DNA from: Paramyrothecium sp. XJ0827
Taxonomy: Eukaryota > Ascomycota > Sordariomycetes > Hypocreales > Stachybotryaceae
NCBI GenBank assembly: GCA_020881915.1
Contig: JAJFPB010000006.1
Location: 2,232,001 to 2,296,000 of the forward strand
Direction of reading: 5' to 3'
DNA length: 64,000 bases
Shown piece after piece: positions 35,200-49,754 of this stretch. Positions within the stretch are counted from its first letter, which is position 1; each line of letters starts with the position of its first letter. The notes under the pieces are model-generated. The model made no database searches. It saw nothing but the letters and a program-made list of their open reading frames with translations, and was not told the origin of the DNA. Position numbers and translations under genes: made by a program.

Positions 35200-38100
35200 G
35201 GTGAACTGATGTTGAGGTGATGGCTATTGACGCAACGGGTCGCGTTTAAGGCAATGCGAGTACGGAAGAAGCAGTGGTATTAGAGGTACTCTCCGAGACA
35301 ATGTCGGTAGTATTGATGTCGAGATGATAGGGTGAGTGAGGATATGAGGTCGTGGGATAATTCTGGGGTATCACAAAGATTTTGGATATATTACAGACTC
35401 GTCGGGGGTATAATTGGGGGTGACGGTTGGCAGTGGATGGATGAGATTAGGGAAGACGAGGAAAATAATGAGCAGAAGCAAGTAGAGCAGAGGGAGGAAT
35501 GGGCGCTGAGGGGAGAGATGAGTTTATAGGATGGCCGCCTCCGGGAGCAAGTCAAGAAGTCAATCGAGACACACAAAGCCACCAGGTCAACCAATTTGCG
35601 CCTCGCACTTCCCGGTACCTCCACGGCCGCGGGCGGCTGGCGGGCGACGACTGGTACCACGGGCTGGCCGCCGTAGCGCAAGGTACCTACCTGCGCACGA
35701 GGTAGTGACGTTGAAGAAAGGAACAGCCCAGGGCCGGGGGGGGGAGGAGGACGGTGGGGACGTTCCAGGGAGAGGATCCAGTACGTCATTGCTAATGTGC
35801 TGTTCCCCTTCAGCTACCTTACACCTACGCTACCGCCGTGCTTTTTTCAGGCTGGGTGAGATTGACAGGCCACGACAGGCTAGACGTCGACGCAGAGGAG
35901 CAGGAGCTTGGCCCAATCAGGCCTTGGGGCCGCCCACAATGCCGCGTGGAAGAAGCTGCGAGCTTGCCGCTCCCGTCGATCTCCCCGATCCGCCATGGAC
36001 CCATCATCCCCATTGACCGACTTATGAAACTACGATGCTGGAGAGGGAGCTGGCCTCAATGTCGCGATGGTCAAATCAGGATTTTTGGCGTTTGGCATTG
36101 TAGCGCTCTATAGAGTCTAGGCCACAAGGGGCCTTCGCTGAGCATCCATTGTTTCACACGGTCGGCGTCCGGTCCAGTGGCAGTTATGCATGTGGCCGTT
36201 GTCCTGCGCTGCCTTGATATTGCTTGGTCAGTGAAACACCGTGAGAGGTAACCATGGCTACGGGCAAACAGCTTGACGTGCAAGCTCGAGACATGGCCCG
36301 GAAAGCTGCACATGTCGAATGTCGCTGTCCGAACTCCAGAGTACAGTAACGGCCTGGTCATCCCTCTCAATGTTTTAATTTTTTGTATCCCTTCCTCCCT
36401 ACGTCGGTTCTACCAAATTATCCACCTGCTTCTTGTACATCCGGATGATCGCCCCTAACCAGTGGGAATTTATCCAGACCACCCCCTGTCCGGCAATGCA
36501 CTGCACCGATTTCCTGGGACCCTCGCCTGGGCCACATCGCAGGGGAGTCCCGTTTTGTAGGATTGCTGGCCCAAGCCAGGCATAGAAGCAAACAAATGAG
36601 AACTCGCGAAGAGCGGCCTGCGCACCTATTCTTGGCTTCCACCATTCCACCATTCCACCACACGGACGAGTTGCTCCTGGAAGTGTGCCGCAAGACAGAT
36701 TTACCATTGGTGCAGGCGTCATGCTACGCAGATTGGCCCCCTTAACCGCCCCTGCTCACGACCGTCTTAGCGAAGTTGCAGGGCGACCAAGGCCGGGGAC
36801 CTGATATTGGTCCCGATTCAGCTACCATCGCATTACCCAAGCGTGAGCCCGCCTTTCCTACCTAGGCCATTGTGCCGGAGTCTTCTGGTGGCTGCGATTG
36901 TCTTGTACTGCATCATAAGCATCATCATCGTCGTCGTCGCGTTGCCAGCTTGCGTTGATCATGGCCACGTCGTGGACGGAGATTTTCTCGTCCATGACGT
37001 CAAGCGCCCATCCACTAAGGTAGGTAAACAGAGCTCCCGTTCAGCGCTACAGGGGACAGTCAGCAGCTGTTATGGGGCATCGCCCTACGGCATGGCAGGG
37101 TTTCTGCTTTCTAGGAGGAGCTTTGGCTGGGCTGCTGAGGTAATGCCAATCCTCTCGGCCCGTCGTCTATCGATGATGTTTGTCTTGTCCTCGCTCTACC
37201 CATGATGGTATGAGCTGTACAACCCTGACGCGGAAACCAATATTCTTGGCACATCAGTTGACCATGCATCTTTCGCATCATCTGGGTCCTCAAAACATGA
37301 CTAACAGGAATGCGGTGCTGGATCTGGACCTACTGTCCGCCTCAACTCCCAGAATCTCGGCCGTGGCCCAAAACTCAACGTGATGGAACCCACAGGGAGA
37401 CACGCGTTCCCATCTATCAGACGAACTGCAGAGCCAAAAAAGCCTAGACTTGCAGACATCCTGCGCCCTGTCGTTCGCTCACACCACAATCATGCTGGTA
37501 ACTTTCACTAAGGCGCGCCAGCCAAGGTCAAGTATCGAGCCCGCTAAACCCTATCCCTCTTGCGTCATCGTCATCGAAAAAAGGTGAATGAGGAGCCCCC
37601 ATCTACATTTTCTGCCTCCTACTACAAAGAAACCAGGTGCCCTTTTGCCGAAATGGTGGGTTCAAAGCGTGCCATTTCATTCACCCCTTAATCCAGTGGA
37701 AGTGTCAAGCAGAATAACCTTTAAGAGCATGACTGTCGCGTGATGTTTTCGCTCGGTTCCTGGCCTACTTTTGTCGTCACGTCACGATGACTCCGGCTGT
37801 TTGAGACACATGCACCCCTCGTCCCCTAGCCAATGGATTTACAAGATCTGCCCGTGTCTTATGCAAATGTCCGTCATAGAAATTACAGTGGTCCTCATAC
37901 CACCACAGCCTACGGGTTCACCATGTTCGACACGCTACCGGTAGGAATTCACAATGTGCGGCAGTTGAATAACTACTAAGCAGGATCAGCCTGCCGCCTC
38001 AATGCTATGGCTGCGGTCTTGGGTTCATGCACACTTCACGGCTTTGCGGCTTCATGGCACATAGCTAGTCCTTCGGCATCTTCCGGGAACAAGAAATTGT

Positions 38101-38209
38101 CAACTAATCACTTACAGAACGGACATTATCTTCAACCCCAACCCCAACGCTAACTAAACAATTTTTGTACTCTGACATGCTCGACCTGCCTGCAGTCCCC
38201 CCCCAACGC
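35200..38209. other. Intergenic, no supported gene
   Basis: Three kilobases between the HAM1-like gene start and the 3' end of the DUF4360 gene. It contains an AGGTACCT palindrome at 35681-35688, a perfect CRE palindrome TGACGTCA at 36995-37002, and a short CAT/CGT triplet run near 36917-36938. Open frames up to about 160 codons occur but none has domain-like composition. Confidence 0.5.
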
Positions 38210-38896
38210 TTAGCATTCCCTCCAGGCATAGGTCAGAGTCTCCGTTGTGACGACTTGGCCCTTGGTGCCAAAGTAGCCCTGGTCCACGATGGCGGCTCTG
38301 AAGTTGGGATTCAGGATGCCACCCTTGCCGCAGCGGGACCACGCCCGCTTGCTCTCGGGAACGTCAATTTCGAGAACCAGCTGGGCATTGACTGCGCCCT
38401 CTTCATTGCTCCAGGAGCTGGACACGGCGCTCTATCGTACTTGGTTAGCCATGGCCATCGACATGAAGGAAGCAGCAACGTGGTTTGGACACTCCGTAAC
38501 AGCAAGTAAAATGACTAGGAAGGGGTAGAGGCTCACCGTGTTCTCGGCATCGTCCGACCAGAAGTAGGTGAACCAGTAGTTGAGGCCCGCCTTGAGCGGG
38601 ATCTGTGCGTAGGCCCGGACCGTGGCGTGCTTGACGCTGACCTGCCACCCGGCCACGCCGGCCACGTTGAAGTGGAGCGCGCAGTTCTGCGTCGTGTCCA
38701 CGCCGGGCGCCTTGGCGGAGAAGTCGTGGATCTTGAAGGACCGCCCGCTGTTGAACACCTCCACGTCGCTGTCCTGCGGGCACCCGTTGCCCGAGTGCGT
38801 GACGGCCGAGACGGCCGGGCTGCCGGGCTCGGTCCGCGCCGAGATGGCCATGCCCATGGCCGAGCTGGCGTAGGTGATGATGTTGAGGAGACGCAT
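38210..38896 (-). CDS. DUF4360 secreted protein
   Basis: Exons (minus strand) 38896-38537 and 38431-38210 give 193 residues. A signal peptide (MRLLNIITYASSAMGMAISA) is followed by the DUF4360 pattern: GNGCPQDS, FNSGRSFKIHDFSA, a conserved cysteine in TQNCALHFNV, YWFTYFWSDDAENT, WSRCGKGGILNPNFRAAI and a C-terminal YAWREC ending in cysteine. The family is common in ascomycete secretomes and contains no known enzyme; stress or surface roles have been suggested but are not established. The intron is 105 bp (GTGAGC..GATAG, phase 0), and skipping it would add an unrelated hydrophobic tail. The ATG at 38896 places the signal peptide exactly at the start. Confidence 0.87.
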
Positions 38897-40598
38897 AGCG
38901 GCGTGTGTTTGGAGGGACAAGTTAAATAAAAGGGTAAGATGGCTCAAGTTGAAGAGAAGGAACTGCTAGTTGTAGTATTGCTGTTTGCGATGCCTCTCTC
39001 TTTTGCAAGTTCGCAACCGTCTGAGGCCTTCTCGCCTTTAATATTCCCTCGAAAGGCCGCCTCTCGCCCTCACCGAGAGCCTCTGCGGCATCCCAGGAGC
39101 GCGTCCCTGTTTCTTCCTACCTGTCTTTTTCGCCACGCATGGTAACCCAATTTACAGGCAGCATGCATAGATTGGGTCGAGGACGCAGTCTTTTAATTTA
39201 TCCATATTGCCAGCTGGGTGCGATGTCTCCCTTCCCACTGGCACCGCATTGCCGTAACCACTTATACTGGATGTAACCATCCACGCCGGCTGGCCCTCTC
39301 CCCGCTTTCTCTCCTAGGCCCGCCTCCTCTACCCCGACGAGCCCTACGGGCTCAAAACCTTGCCTCGGAAGAATAAAAGGAAAGGAAAGGCAAGGCAAGG
39401 CCAGACAAGGGTTCGTTGCTTAGATTAACTCAACCACCGGGGCGAGGCCACTGGACAATCGGGAATGCTACCATACCCGTGGTCTAGAAGGGCTGTACGC
39501 AACGCCACTCGGCGGGGAGACGGTGTGATTGGACCGCGGCCAGTTATTGACAAGGACAGGGCTGGTTCCGTTAATTGCGGTAGCCTGAGAGAACCAGAAA
39601 CTCTTCCCTTTGCGCGCGTATAGAGAGCACTCCGTGCTGTCTGGAAATGGCTGAGGGCAGGGAGCTTAATGTAACTGAAGGTTGTGAGTGGCCAGAGGCA
39701 CAGGGCCGGCCAGGCCGTCGAAACAGGACACGCTTGCATGAGGTATTCACGGAGCTCTGGCAACTCGCACTCGTATCCCGTCGTAAACTAGCCCACGAGT
39801 TCTAGACTTTGCGAACTTTCCTGGTTCTAATATACCGGCCTGCCCTACGACCCTCTTCCCTCTCGTGCCTTCGGAGCTTTATTCCACTTCCTCCCGCCAT
39901 GCAACCCAGGAAGAGCCTTAGCCTCGCAAGCTTTGACCTCTAGCCATGTCCCTACTGCGTCTTATACTACCTGCCTATTTACGTGATGCGTGCATACAAG
40001 CTGGCAAAGCGCCGCACCTAGTTCCCTGCTGTGTTTGCACCTCTGCATGAAGGAGACTCCTGGGCATAACCACCCGGTTCCAGAAACCAGGGTCCCCGAT
40101 GGACTCGGTTCTAGATCTTGACATTAGGACAAAAGGCACGCAAGTCGTAGTGCAGCGGTAGGTTCCGGATGCTTTGCCCTTGCACGATGCCACCCTAACG
40201 ACGGAGCATATCGACCTGAGTGCACTGGGCTAGTAGACAGAGCCCTGGGCAGTGGGTTGATTTGCTGGACAATTCATTGCGAGAATATGCAGCTACCCCG
40301 CTCACGATAGGCCTGGTGTTGGTGTCTAGTAGGAACCGGCCATTCAGAGATCTCTCCATCGCCGACCATGAACAGCACCGACAAACGTTCAGAACCAGGC
40401 AACAACTGCGTTGTACTCTGGCAACCATGTCAGCACCACCAACTGGCACATTAAGTGCTGACTGGGCAACTCGAGTGAGAACATGTTAGATGAAGGAAAT
40501 TTAACCATAGCATTCTCGAAGTCACCTCCCAACGCCATCTATTCGTTACACATTGCTGGAAGCGCACGCCGCATGCCGCTCAAAACCGCCGCCTCGGC
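38897..40598. other. Intergenic, no supported gene
   Basis: About 1.7 kb between the DUF4360 gene start and the 3' end of the CSN5 gene, both on the minus strand. A short purine repeat (GGAAA/GGCAA units) lies near 39378-39405. No gene is seen. Confidence 0.5.
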
Positions 40599-41693
40599 TC
40601 ACGCAGTCTTCGCGCCCAGGTCGTTGAACACCTTCGCCTTAATCTCCATGGCGATCAGCCCAGACTTCTCCTTGCTGGCGATGAGGCTGGCATCCTTGGC
40701 GAGCTTCTCCAGGGCCCTGTCGGCGCCGCGTCCGCCATAGCCACCGCCCCCTCCGCCCCCTCCACCTCCGCCGCCCATCATCAAGCCCTGCGACGCACGG
40801 CTGCGCGCGATGGCGGCCGTCGCCTCCTTGATCTTGCTGCTCAGGTCCAGCATCTGCTTGTTGCCGAAGTCGCGGTTCGTCAGCAGCTGGTTCTGGCTGA
40901 GCGTCTGCACCCAGTACTTGTGCCAGAGCAGCTCGAGGAGGTGCACGTCCAGCGTGCTCTTGAAGTGCGAGACCTCGAGGCTGTAGTAGCGGCTCGAGTG
41001 CGCGCCGAACTCGGCCGCCTTAGACAGGGGCACCGCCTGGAACCCGTCCGAGGTGACGGCGGCACCGTCTGGTCGGTAGGTGGATGGGTAGGTGCGGAAG
41101 GCACCGATGTCGACCTTGCCGGAGTTGATGGTGCGGTCCGGGTCGATGACGACGGCGAGGAAGGGGTCCTGGAACTGCTGTTGCATGGCCTCGGTGTCGA
41201 CGTCGATGCCACTGAGCCAGCACCCGTAGCCGGGGTGGCTGTGGTACCACCCGACGACATTCTCCTGCCGTCCTTGCGCTCTGCTTAGGTTGAGGTATTC
41301 TACCAGGTATTCGTTTGCGTCGTTCTGGGCATTGACTCGTGTTTCGGTGCCCTCAACGGGCAGCCTGAACGCATCGGTGACGATGAAGGTCTCGTTGTCG
41401 ACGTATCCCTGCATGAGTCCCATGATCTCGAGCGAGCCGCCCGAGCGGGCATGCATCGTCATCTTCATCAGAGCGACGGCGCTGATGCGCACGTGCTTGA
41501 AGTGATTGGGGTCCTTGGTCCATGGTCGGGCGTTGGCTATTTGCCGCTGGACCTCGCCGTCGTAATTGTAGAGAGCGTCTCGCTTTGGGTCGATCAACTG
41601 GACGTTGTTGTCCAGTTCTAGACACAGATGTCAGTCAACGCACACCTGCGAACACCGACTTTGCTTACCCCAAGCTTTCAACGCCGTCTCCAT
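40599..41693 (-). CDS. CSN5: COP9 signalosome subunit 5 (JAMM deneddylase)
   Basis: Exons (minus strand) 41693-41669 and 41617-40599 give 347 residues. The first exon codes only eight amino acids plus one base; splicing gives [25 protein letters not shown], the conserved CSN5 start. The JAMM metalloprotease site is intact: E72, H134 and H136 in [15 protein letters not shown]144 and D147. CSN5 removes NEDD8/Rub1 from cullins and so controls SCF ubiquitin ligases, development and secondary metabolism in filamentous fungi. A glycine run of about 12 residues followed by YGGRG (near 40735-40780) sits in the C-terminal linker and is longer than I would expect. The C-terminal helices that dock into the signalosome follow it. 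A divergent Zn2Cys6 regulator begins 570 bp away. Confidence 0.94.
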
Positions 41694-42265
41694 TGTAGTG
41701 AGGGCGCACGCGGGATGACAAGCGCCTGTGAGATTGCAAGAGGGAGGTCGGTCATGAAGCTCACTGGAGCTGCCCCTCTAACGTTAGGCACGCTCACACT
41801 CACTCCACCTCCCCGCAAAAGTCCTTATCGATAGGCGGCAACGAGTAAGCGACTTTCTGAGGTGCTCGAGCTGCCCGTCCATTCAACTTCACGTCGAATG
41901 AACTCATAATGCAAGACTGAATTTGTTCCTAGTATAGAAGATACATAAGAATCCGAAGACTGGATTTCAAAAGGAAGTCATGACATCCTTCTACTCACTA
42001 ATAATGTTTTTTCCTAGCAATTGCAATCACTTCCCGGCTGTGTCATGAGAATGCTGTCACTCGATTTACATGCACGCTAGGAAAGTTGACCTTCTTACCG
42101 TCCGCTCGATTTAGCGCGTTGTATTATGTTGACCCATCATTTGACTCACTGAAGCCTTCTTCCAAAGCTCGAACACTCTTCAATGTCCTGCGAGGAGACT
42201 GGACACAATAATCGGTTGTTAAGACGATCATCCAAAACATCGTCTATAGGGTAGCTACGCTGAAA
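41694..42265. other. Divergent promoter region, CSN5 / Zn2Cys6 regulator
   Basis: About 570 bp between two divergent genes, presumably containing both promoters. No gene is seen. Confidence 0.55.
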
Positions 42266-44430
42266 ATGGGCACGAAACCGGACGGCAAGCCCGCCGTAGC
42301 ACGAACCAGACATACGAAGCGAAACTCCGGACGAGCTGCTTGTCCAAATGTGAGACCGACAAGGAAGTCTGTTGCGTAAGTTGACTTGAGAATCTATTGA
42401 CGCCACAATCTAACCTGGTATAGCTGTCAGAGCTGTCATGCTCGCAAGATTCGCTGCTCTGGCAGCCTACCATGCAACAACTGTCGCTCCGCTTCTGACT
42501 GCGTCTACCCACATCGGGATCGTCAAGTAACGGTTCAACAAAGGTCTGTTCTTCTCGAGTTGGATGTTTCAATCTTCTGCTGATATTTTATCAGCTATAT
42601 CGACCATCTCCAGCAGGAGATTGAGAACCTCAAGTCTGGGCAGCCGGACACTGGCAATGCAAGTGCATCCACTCTTCGGCATGACGCAAATCTTCCCGAA
42701 GAGAGGCCGTCCGAAGACGTGCCTCGAAACCCGTTGATGGAAGAGAGACCGTGGTTCACGCAGATGAGGACCTCCAGTACCCCGATCTGGATTGGCGAGG
42801 CATCCGACGCAGCCTTTGCCACCCGTTTCCGCCAGACCATGGCTGCCGCAGCTGACTCTGCAAACCACATACCAAGGACACATTATGCCTCGGACGAACT
42901 GCTTTTGGAAATGGCAAATACGACTCCTAAACGGCCTTCCCTGAGTCGAGCACGACTCCTGATAGGAGCTGCTATGCGGTCGCTCTGCCGGTGTTATCAC
43001 ATTGTTCGAAAGAGTGAAGTCCTTGCTCTGCTTGAAAGACTTGACTCCAGCAATTTGGGATCAAAAGATTCCAGCTACATGTGCAAGATGTGGGCTATCT
43101 TTGCAATCGGTGAACTGTATACTACAAAAACCGGAAGTCTCGACAACGACTTTCCTGGTCTGGCGTACTTCGCCTACGCAAGTAACATGCTCCGGGTGGT
43201 CGGCGAGAGACCGCAACTCGATACTATCGAAACAATGCTCTTGCTGTCGTTGTATTCGCTCGAGCTCAATCGTCGACACTCGGCATACACCCTGGTTGGC
43301 TCCTCCATACGACTCGCGACCGTCATGGGGCTTCATCTCAACATCGAGAAGGCACACATCCCTGACCGAGAAGTTCGCGAACATCGCAACCGAGTATGGT
43401 GGACGGCATACGTCTTTGATAGGATGTGGTCTTCCAAGATCGGCTTGCCGGCCTCGATATCCGATGATGAGATTTCTGTAGATCTTCCATCCATAATGAC
43501 AGGCCCCAATGCTGACGACTTTGTTGACCATGAATACCTTATTGCCAGCATCGACCTAGCACGACTAGCTGGCCGCATCAACAGCGGCATCTACAGCCGA
43601 AAAGCGCAGACAGGGCGGTTCCTCGCGGGCGTTCAAGACGTCCTCAAGTCTCTTTATGATTGGGCGCAGCGCTTGCCCGCGCATCTCCAGATAGACACGG
43701 ACGAGCCCGCGATAAGCGTGGGAAAGCCTGTGTCGTTACATCTGGCATTCAACCAGGTATGCGTCGTCCCATTCAAACTTGCTCGCTTTCGCTAACGAGT
43801 TAGTGCCTCATCCTGGCTACACGTCCGCTTTTATTACACGCGCTTCGTATCACTTTGCGACAATCTCAGGCAGTTTCAGAGACAACGGAAATTCCAGGAG
43901 CTGTCGCGGCCATTGCAACGACATGTATCCGTTGTGCCAGACACTCTTGCTCCTTGCTGACAGAGTGCTGGATCAACGGAACTTTTCACATCTTTGACTA
44001 TTTCTACACGCAATATCTGTTCTCCGCCGCCACTGTCCTGGCCATCTCTAGCCTTCTCGAAGGCTCTGCTTCTGATAGCGGCGGTTTTGATATCGCTGCA
44101 GAATTTCTCACGCAGTTGGATCAAAACGGGAATTACGCTGCCAAGGAGTTCTGCTCCCACATAGAAGGCATCAAAGACTTAATGCTGTCGCTCAATCCCG
44201 CTGCGAGCATCAACACATCCAAGTCTGCCAAGGATATTTCTCTGGACCAGCAGTGCACTCTGCAAGCCACAACCACCGTGGGAACAATGACAGCTGAAAC
44301 GGCCTTGGAGGAACCATCGTTCCAGCAGTTTCTGTGCGAAGGGGATGTGGAAATTGAACTGTTTGATTCACAATGGATGAACGAGGATACTCAAGGGATC
44401 TTTGGCTACCAAAATGATCTAGCTCTATAG
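42266..44430 (+). CDS. Zn2Cys6 transcription factor with Fungal_trans domain
   Basis: Exons 42266-42375, 42424-42543, 42595-43756 and 43804-44430 give 672 residues. The zinc cluster CQSCHARKIRC..PCNNCRSASDC follows a basic stretch ending RKSVA, and the first intron falls right before its first cysteine. A coiled-coil linker (YIDHLQQEIENL) comes next. The middle contains the Fungal_trans regulatory domain (AYFAYASNMLRVVGERPQL, YTLVGSSIRLATVMGLHLN, REHRNRVWWTAYVFDRMWSSKIGLP). The last intron joins LAFNQ|CLILATRPLLLHALR. All introns are 47-51 bp. The stop lies 20 bp from the stop of the convergent old yellow enzyme gene, so the transcripts probably overlap. A regulatory link between the two is possible but unproven. 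Confidence 0.9.
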
Positions 44431-44450
44431 ATACATGTTCATGCTTCAGT

Positions 44451-46496
<2,046 letters not shown>

Positions 46497-47086
46497 ATGA
46501 CAGTGCAAGTAAACGGTCGTTGTGTTTGCGGAAGTCTTAGCTACACCGTTGAGGTGGGTTCGGCTGATGATGCTCGCACGACATTGTGTCACTGTTCAAG
46601 TTGTCGCCGGGCATTTGGCACCAACTTCGGCCTCACTACCAAGGTAAGCCGGCAAAAGATATTGGCTGGAGCACCTCCGCTTTGGATGTGAGCTGATCGG
46701 TTCCTAGCTTGCAGTCGATAGCTTCAAGTACAAAGAGGGAAAGCCAAAGCTGTTTAAGCAGGAGAATGGCGTGACCCGAGAGTTCTGCGACAAATGCGGA
46801 GCGTATATCTGCGAGTACGGCGTACGTTAACTCACGTTTAACCTCTTCAATTGGCCTGTGGCTGACATGTCATACAGGAGGAGGCAGCGGATAAGCTCCG
46901 GTATGTTGTTTGGGGAACTTTTGATGAGGCGGACAAGTTCCCTCCCAAAGGCGAGTTCTTTTGCAAGAACAGAGCGGAGTGGATGCCAGAAGTACCAGGT
47001 CAGTCTGAAAGGGAAGGCCGACGAGAGAAACATAGACAAGTTGACAAAATCCAGAGCTCTTTCACAAGTCGGAAATTAAGCAATAG
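46497..47086 (+). CDS. GFA / CENP-V family zinc protein
   Basis: Exons 46497-46643, 46708-46821, 46878-46998 and 47055-47086 give 137 residues. The family zinc sites are all present: CVCGSLSY near residue 9, CHCSSCRRAFG near 36, and CDKCGAYICEYG near 78. GTFDEADKFPPKGEFFCKNRAEWMPEVP follows, the usual C-terminal GFA signature. The family is named for glutathione-dependent formaldehyde-activating enzyme, but most fungal members have no assigned substrate, so formaldehyde activity should not be assumed. Three introns of 56-64 bp were placed so that the conserved blocks join in frame; the last exon codes only about ten residues and is the least certain part. The length is normal for the family. 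Confidence 0.83.
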
Positions 47087-48496
47087 AATGGCGCATCTTT
47101 GAAGCGGGGTCGGGAACTCGGTCGAACGTGCTAAGTGATTGTTCTAGGACGCTCCCAGATACCAATACTTTGGAACTAGAACAAAGAATATAGTTATCCA
47201 AACTCTTGGAGCAGCCGTGGCATCGACTCTCTTTCGGTTCTTTCTGATATTCTCGTGATTTGCAACAGGTTCTTAGCAGTGCAACCCACAGTTAAGGACA
47301 TCCAAGAACATGTCAGTGCTCGCCTTTCACCGTCACTCGTAGCTCCCAGGTGATCCAGTGCCAGCTTCCACAGAAACGCTGATGGCAGTCTATCTCACCA
47401 TAGTCCCGCAACCAGTCGTCGCTGTTGCCGCACATCAGTGCCGCGCCAGGTAACAGAGACTTTGTTTATGGATACGGACATACTGTTCGTCCCGTTCTCA
47501 ACCTTTCGGGTGCGCTTGTCAGTGCGTCGATCTAAATGAGTTTCATACCGAAATACCGTGCTGCTAGAACAACATCTCGGATTATTAAGGGTCAACTAGA
47601 CAGTCACATGACAAAGATGATAGGGAGGGCCGGAAGGCTGCCACCCTCAATTTCGTCCTCGTGGGGTGTTTCATCGTGCGGGCCAGCCCAGGTTTGTATC
47701 GCCTTTGGCGGGCCCTTGACGGATAGACGTTGAATCGAATTGAATCTACCAAGCCAGTAACCTCAGAGCTGTTGAATCCTCTTGTTGGCCAGCACCACAT
47801 TGTGCGGCTGCATTGACACGATTTACCAGGCTCTACTTTAAAGGGCACATGATCAGGATTTCGCCGCGACGACAATCTTATGAGAGTTACGAAACCAATA
47901 GGGAGCCCAGGATAGTTGCGATTCAAACATATCCTATGAAGGTATTCATGTCAATTATCTTGGCATTGACGAGGAGGATCACTGCCCTCAGAAACACTGT
48001 GTCGATATTTAGCGTACGTACTCAGGTTGGTTAATCTTCACCGTGACTACCGGTTATGCTGTTTATACATGGTTTTGTGGATCGCAGTGCTGCTCGTCGT
48101 GCCAACTGCATACTATGCATGACCTGCATCTTCCAGGTTCCGGACTGCAGATCGCGATGCCGAAACGAGCTAGGTGATGAGTTGTCCATCAGCGCTGACC
48201 CCCTTTGGACCGACTCTTCCGGGTTATCAAACTTTCTGCCCAATCAAGCTTCAGCCCCGCGTTGCCGAGCCAGTCACAGACGGGCATCTCAGCCCGTTGC
48301 CGTTCTCAATCGCTGCACCACTGTTGAACTTGCCTTCGCAGGGGACTCCTCACGGTCGTATTGAGCAAGGGATGTCACGTTAGTGGCTGCCCATTGCCCT
48401 CTTCCATATTCACGTCTCTACAAACCACTCCTCGAAATCCCTTTTTTTAGTGCCCGCGCTGTCTCGTAGTCTACGAGGTTCACTTCGGCTTCAAAC
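47087..48496. other. Intergenic, no supported gene
   Basis: About 1.4 kb between the GFA-type gene and the LaeA-like methyltransferase, both on the plus strand. No coding region could be supported. Confidence 0.5.
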
Positions 48497-49754
48497 ATGG
48501 CGACTGACGCGAAAGCCCAGGCCCCGGAGCACGCGCCCGGAGAGCGGGTCGCAGACCCGCCACCGGTTCCGGCGGAGTCCACGACCTCCGCACTTCCCGC
48601 CCCGACAGGTCCCAACGTCCACACTCAGCCAGTGCTCGACGTCGCAGGAGCGGAAGACGTAGATGATGATGAATTTGACCCACAGGAGTTTGACTTGCAA
48701 TCTGCTGCGTCGACGAGCATTAGATCGAGCATCCTTCAGCACGAATACGAGCATGGCCGGCGCGTAGGTGTTCACCGCTGGTCCTAGGCGACCACCCTTT
48801 CATCCGCTGAATTCTGGTCTGCAGTATCACCATTACCGTCATGGCAGATACCCTCTGCCAAACGACGATGCTGAGCAAGGACGAGACAACACAAAGCACG
48901 TAATCCACCTCGAGTCGTGTGACGGAAAGCTCTTCAATGCACCTATCAGCGACAATGTTCAGCGTATCCTAGATCTTTGCACAGGCACCGGTCTCTGGGC
49001 GATCGACAGCAAGTGCAACTTCAATGCTTGTGCCATCATCCATTCTCTAACTAGAAACAGTTGCGGACCGGTTTCCCAGTGCTGAAGTTGTTGGGCTCGA
49101 CCTGAGTCCCATTCAGCCTGCTTGGGTTCCTCCCAATGTGCGCTTCCTCATTGACGATGTCGAGGATGAATGGTTAGAAGGGGACAAGTACGACTTCATT
49201 CACATGCGCCACTCGTGCGCCTATCTCAAGGACGTCGACCGCCTATTGCGCCAGTGCCACGACCATCTCGCACCAGGTGGGTGGGTTGAGATCTCCGACT
49301 TTGGCGGCTACGCCTTGTGCGATGACGGCACGATGCCAGAAGACTACCCCTTGAATGAGTGCTTCGCATTGGTACGCCAAGCCATGGCCAAGTTCGGAAC
49401 GAACTTCCTCATCGCAAACGAACATGAGGCACACTTCAAGAAGGCTGGATTCAAGAATGTGCAATGCCGCATAGTCAAGACGCCGATTGGCACATGGCCC
49501 AAAGTAAACTCCCAACTGCCAAACAGAAAGGCTCTTTATTAATTGTTCTGCAGGACAAAACGCAACGGCTTGTTGGGATGTACTTCAGGGAGGTAGTACA
49601 AGGGCTTGTTGAGGCAATGGGAAACAAGCCTTTGAGGACTTTGGGCATGAGCGATGCCGAGCTAGAGGTGTTTCTGTCGTCGGTCAGACGATGCCTTGGA
49701 AACAGCAAGATCCATTCCTACTTCAACTTCATTTCGTGGTGGGGACAGAAGTGA
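48497..49754 (+). CDS. LaeA-like SAM-dependent methyltransferase
   Basis: Exons 48497-48763, 48825-49008, 49061-49503 and 49554-49754 give 364 residues. A disordered acidic N-terminus leads to SSILQHEYEHGRR|YHHYRHGRYPLPND, typical of the LaeA/UMTA group. SAM motif I reads RILDLCTGTGLWAID (Cys where most have Gly), followed by the acidic motif GLDLSPIQPAWVPPNVRF and the YDFIHMRHSCAYLKD and LAPGGWVEISD blocks. Relatives control secondary metabolism or act in biosynthetic clusters, but this family is large and the target is unknown; this one is not clearly LaeA itself. The second intron (49009-49060) must use a GCAAGT donor, because the nearby GT donor leads to a stop. The last intron joins GTWPK|DKTQRLVGMYF. 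Confidence 0.87.
49009..49060 (+). other. GC-AG intron of the methyltransferase gene
   Basis: The donor is GACA|GCAAGT and the acceptor AACAG|TTGCGG. It yields WAID-I-ADRFPSAEVVGLDLSP, the expected continuation after SAM motif I. The alternative GT donor four bases downstream gives a frameshift with a stop. Confidence 0.78.
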
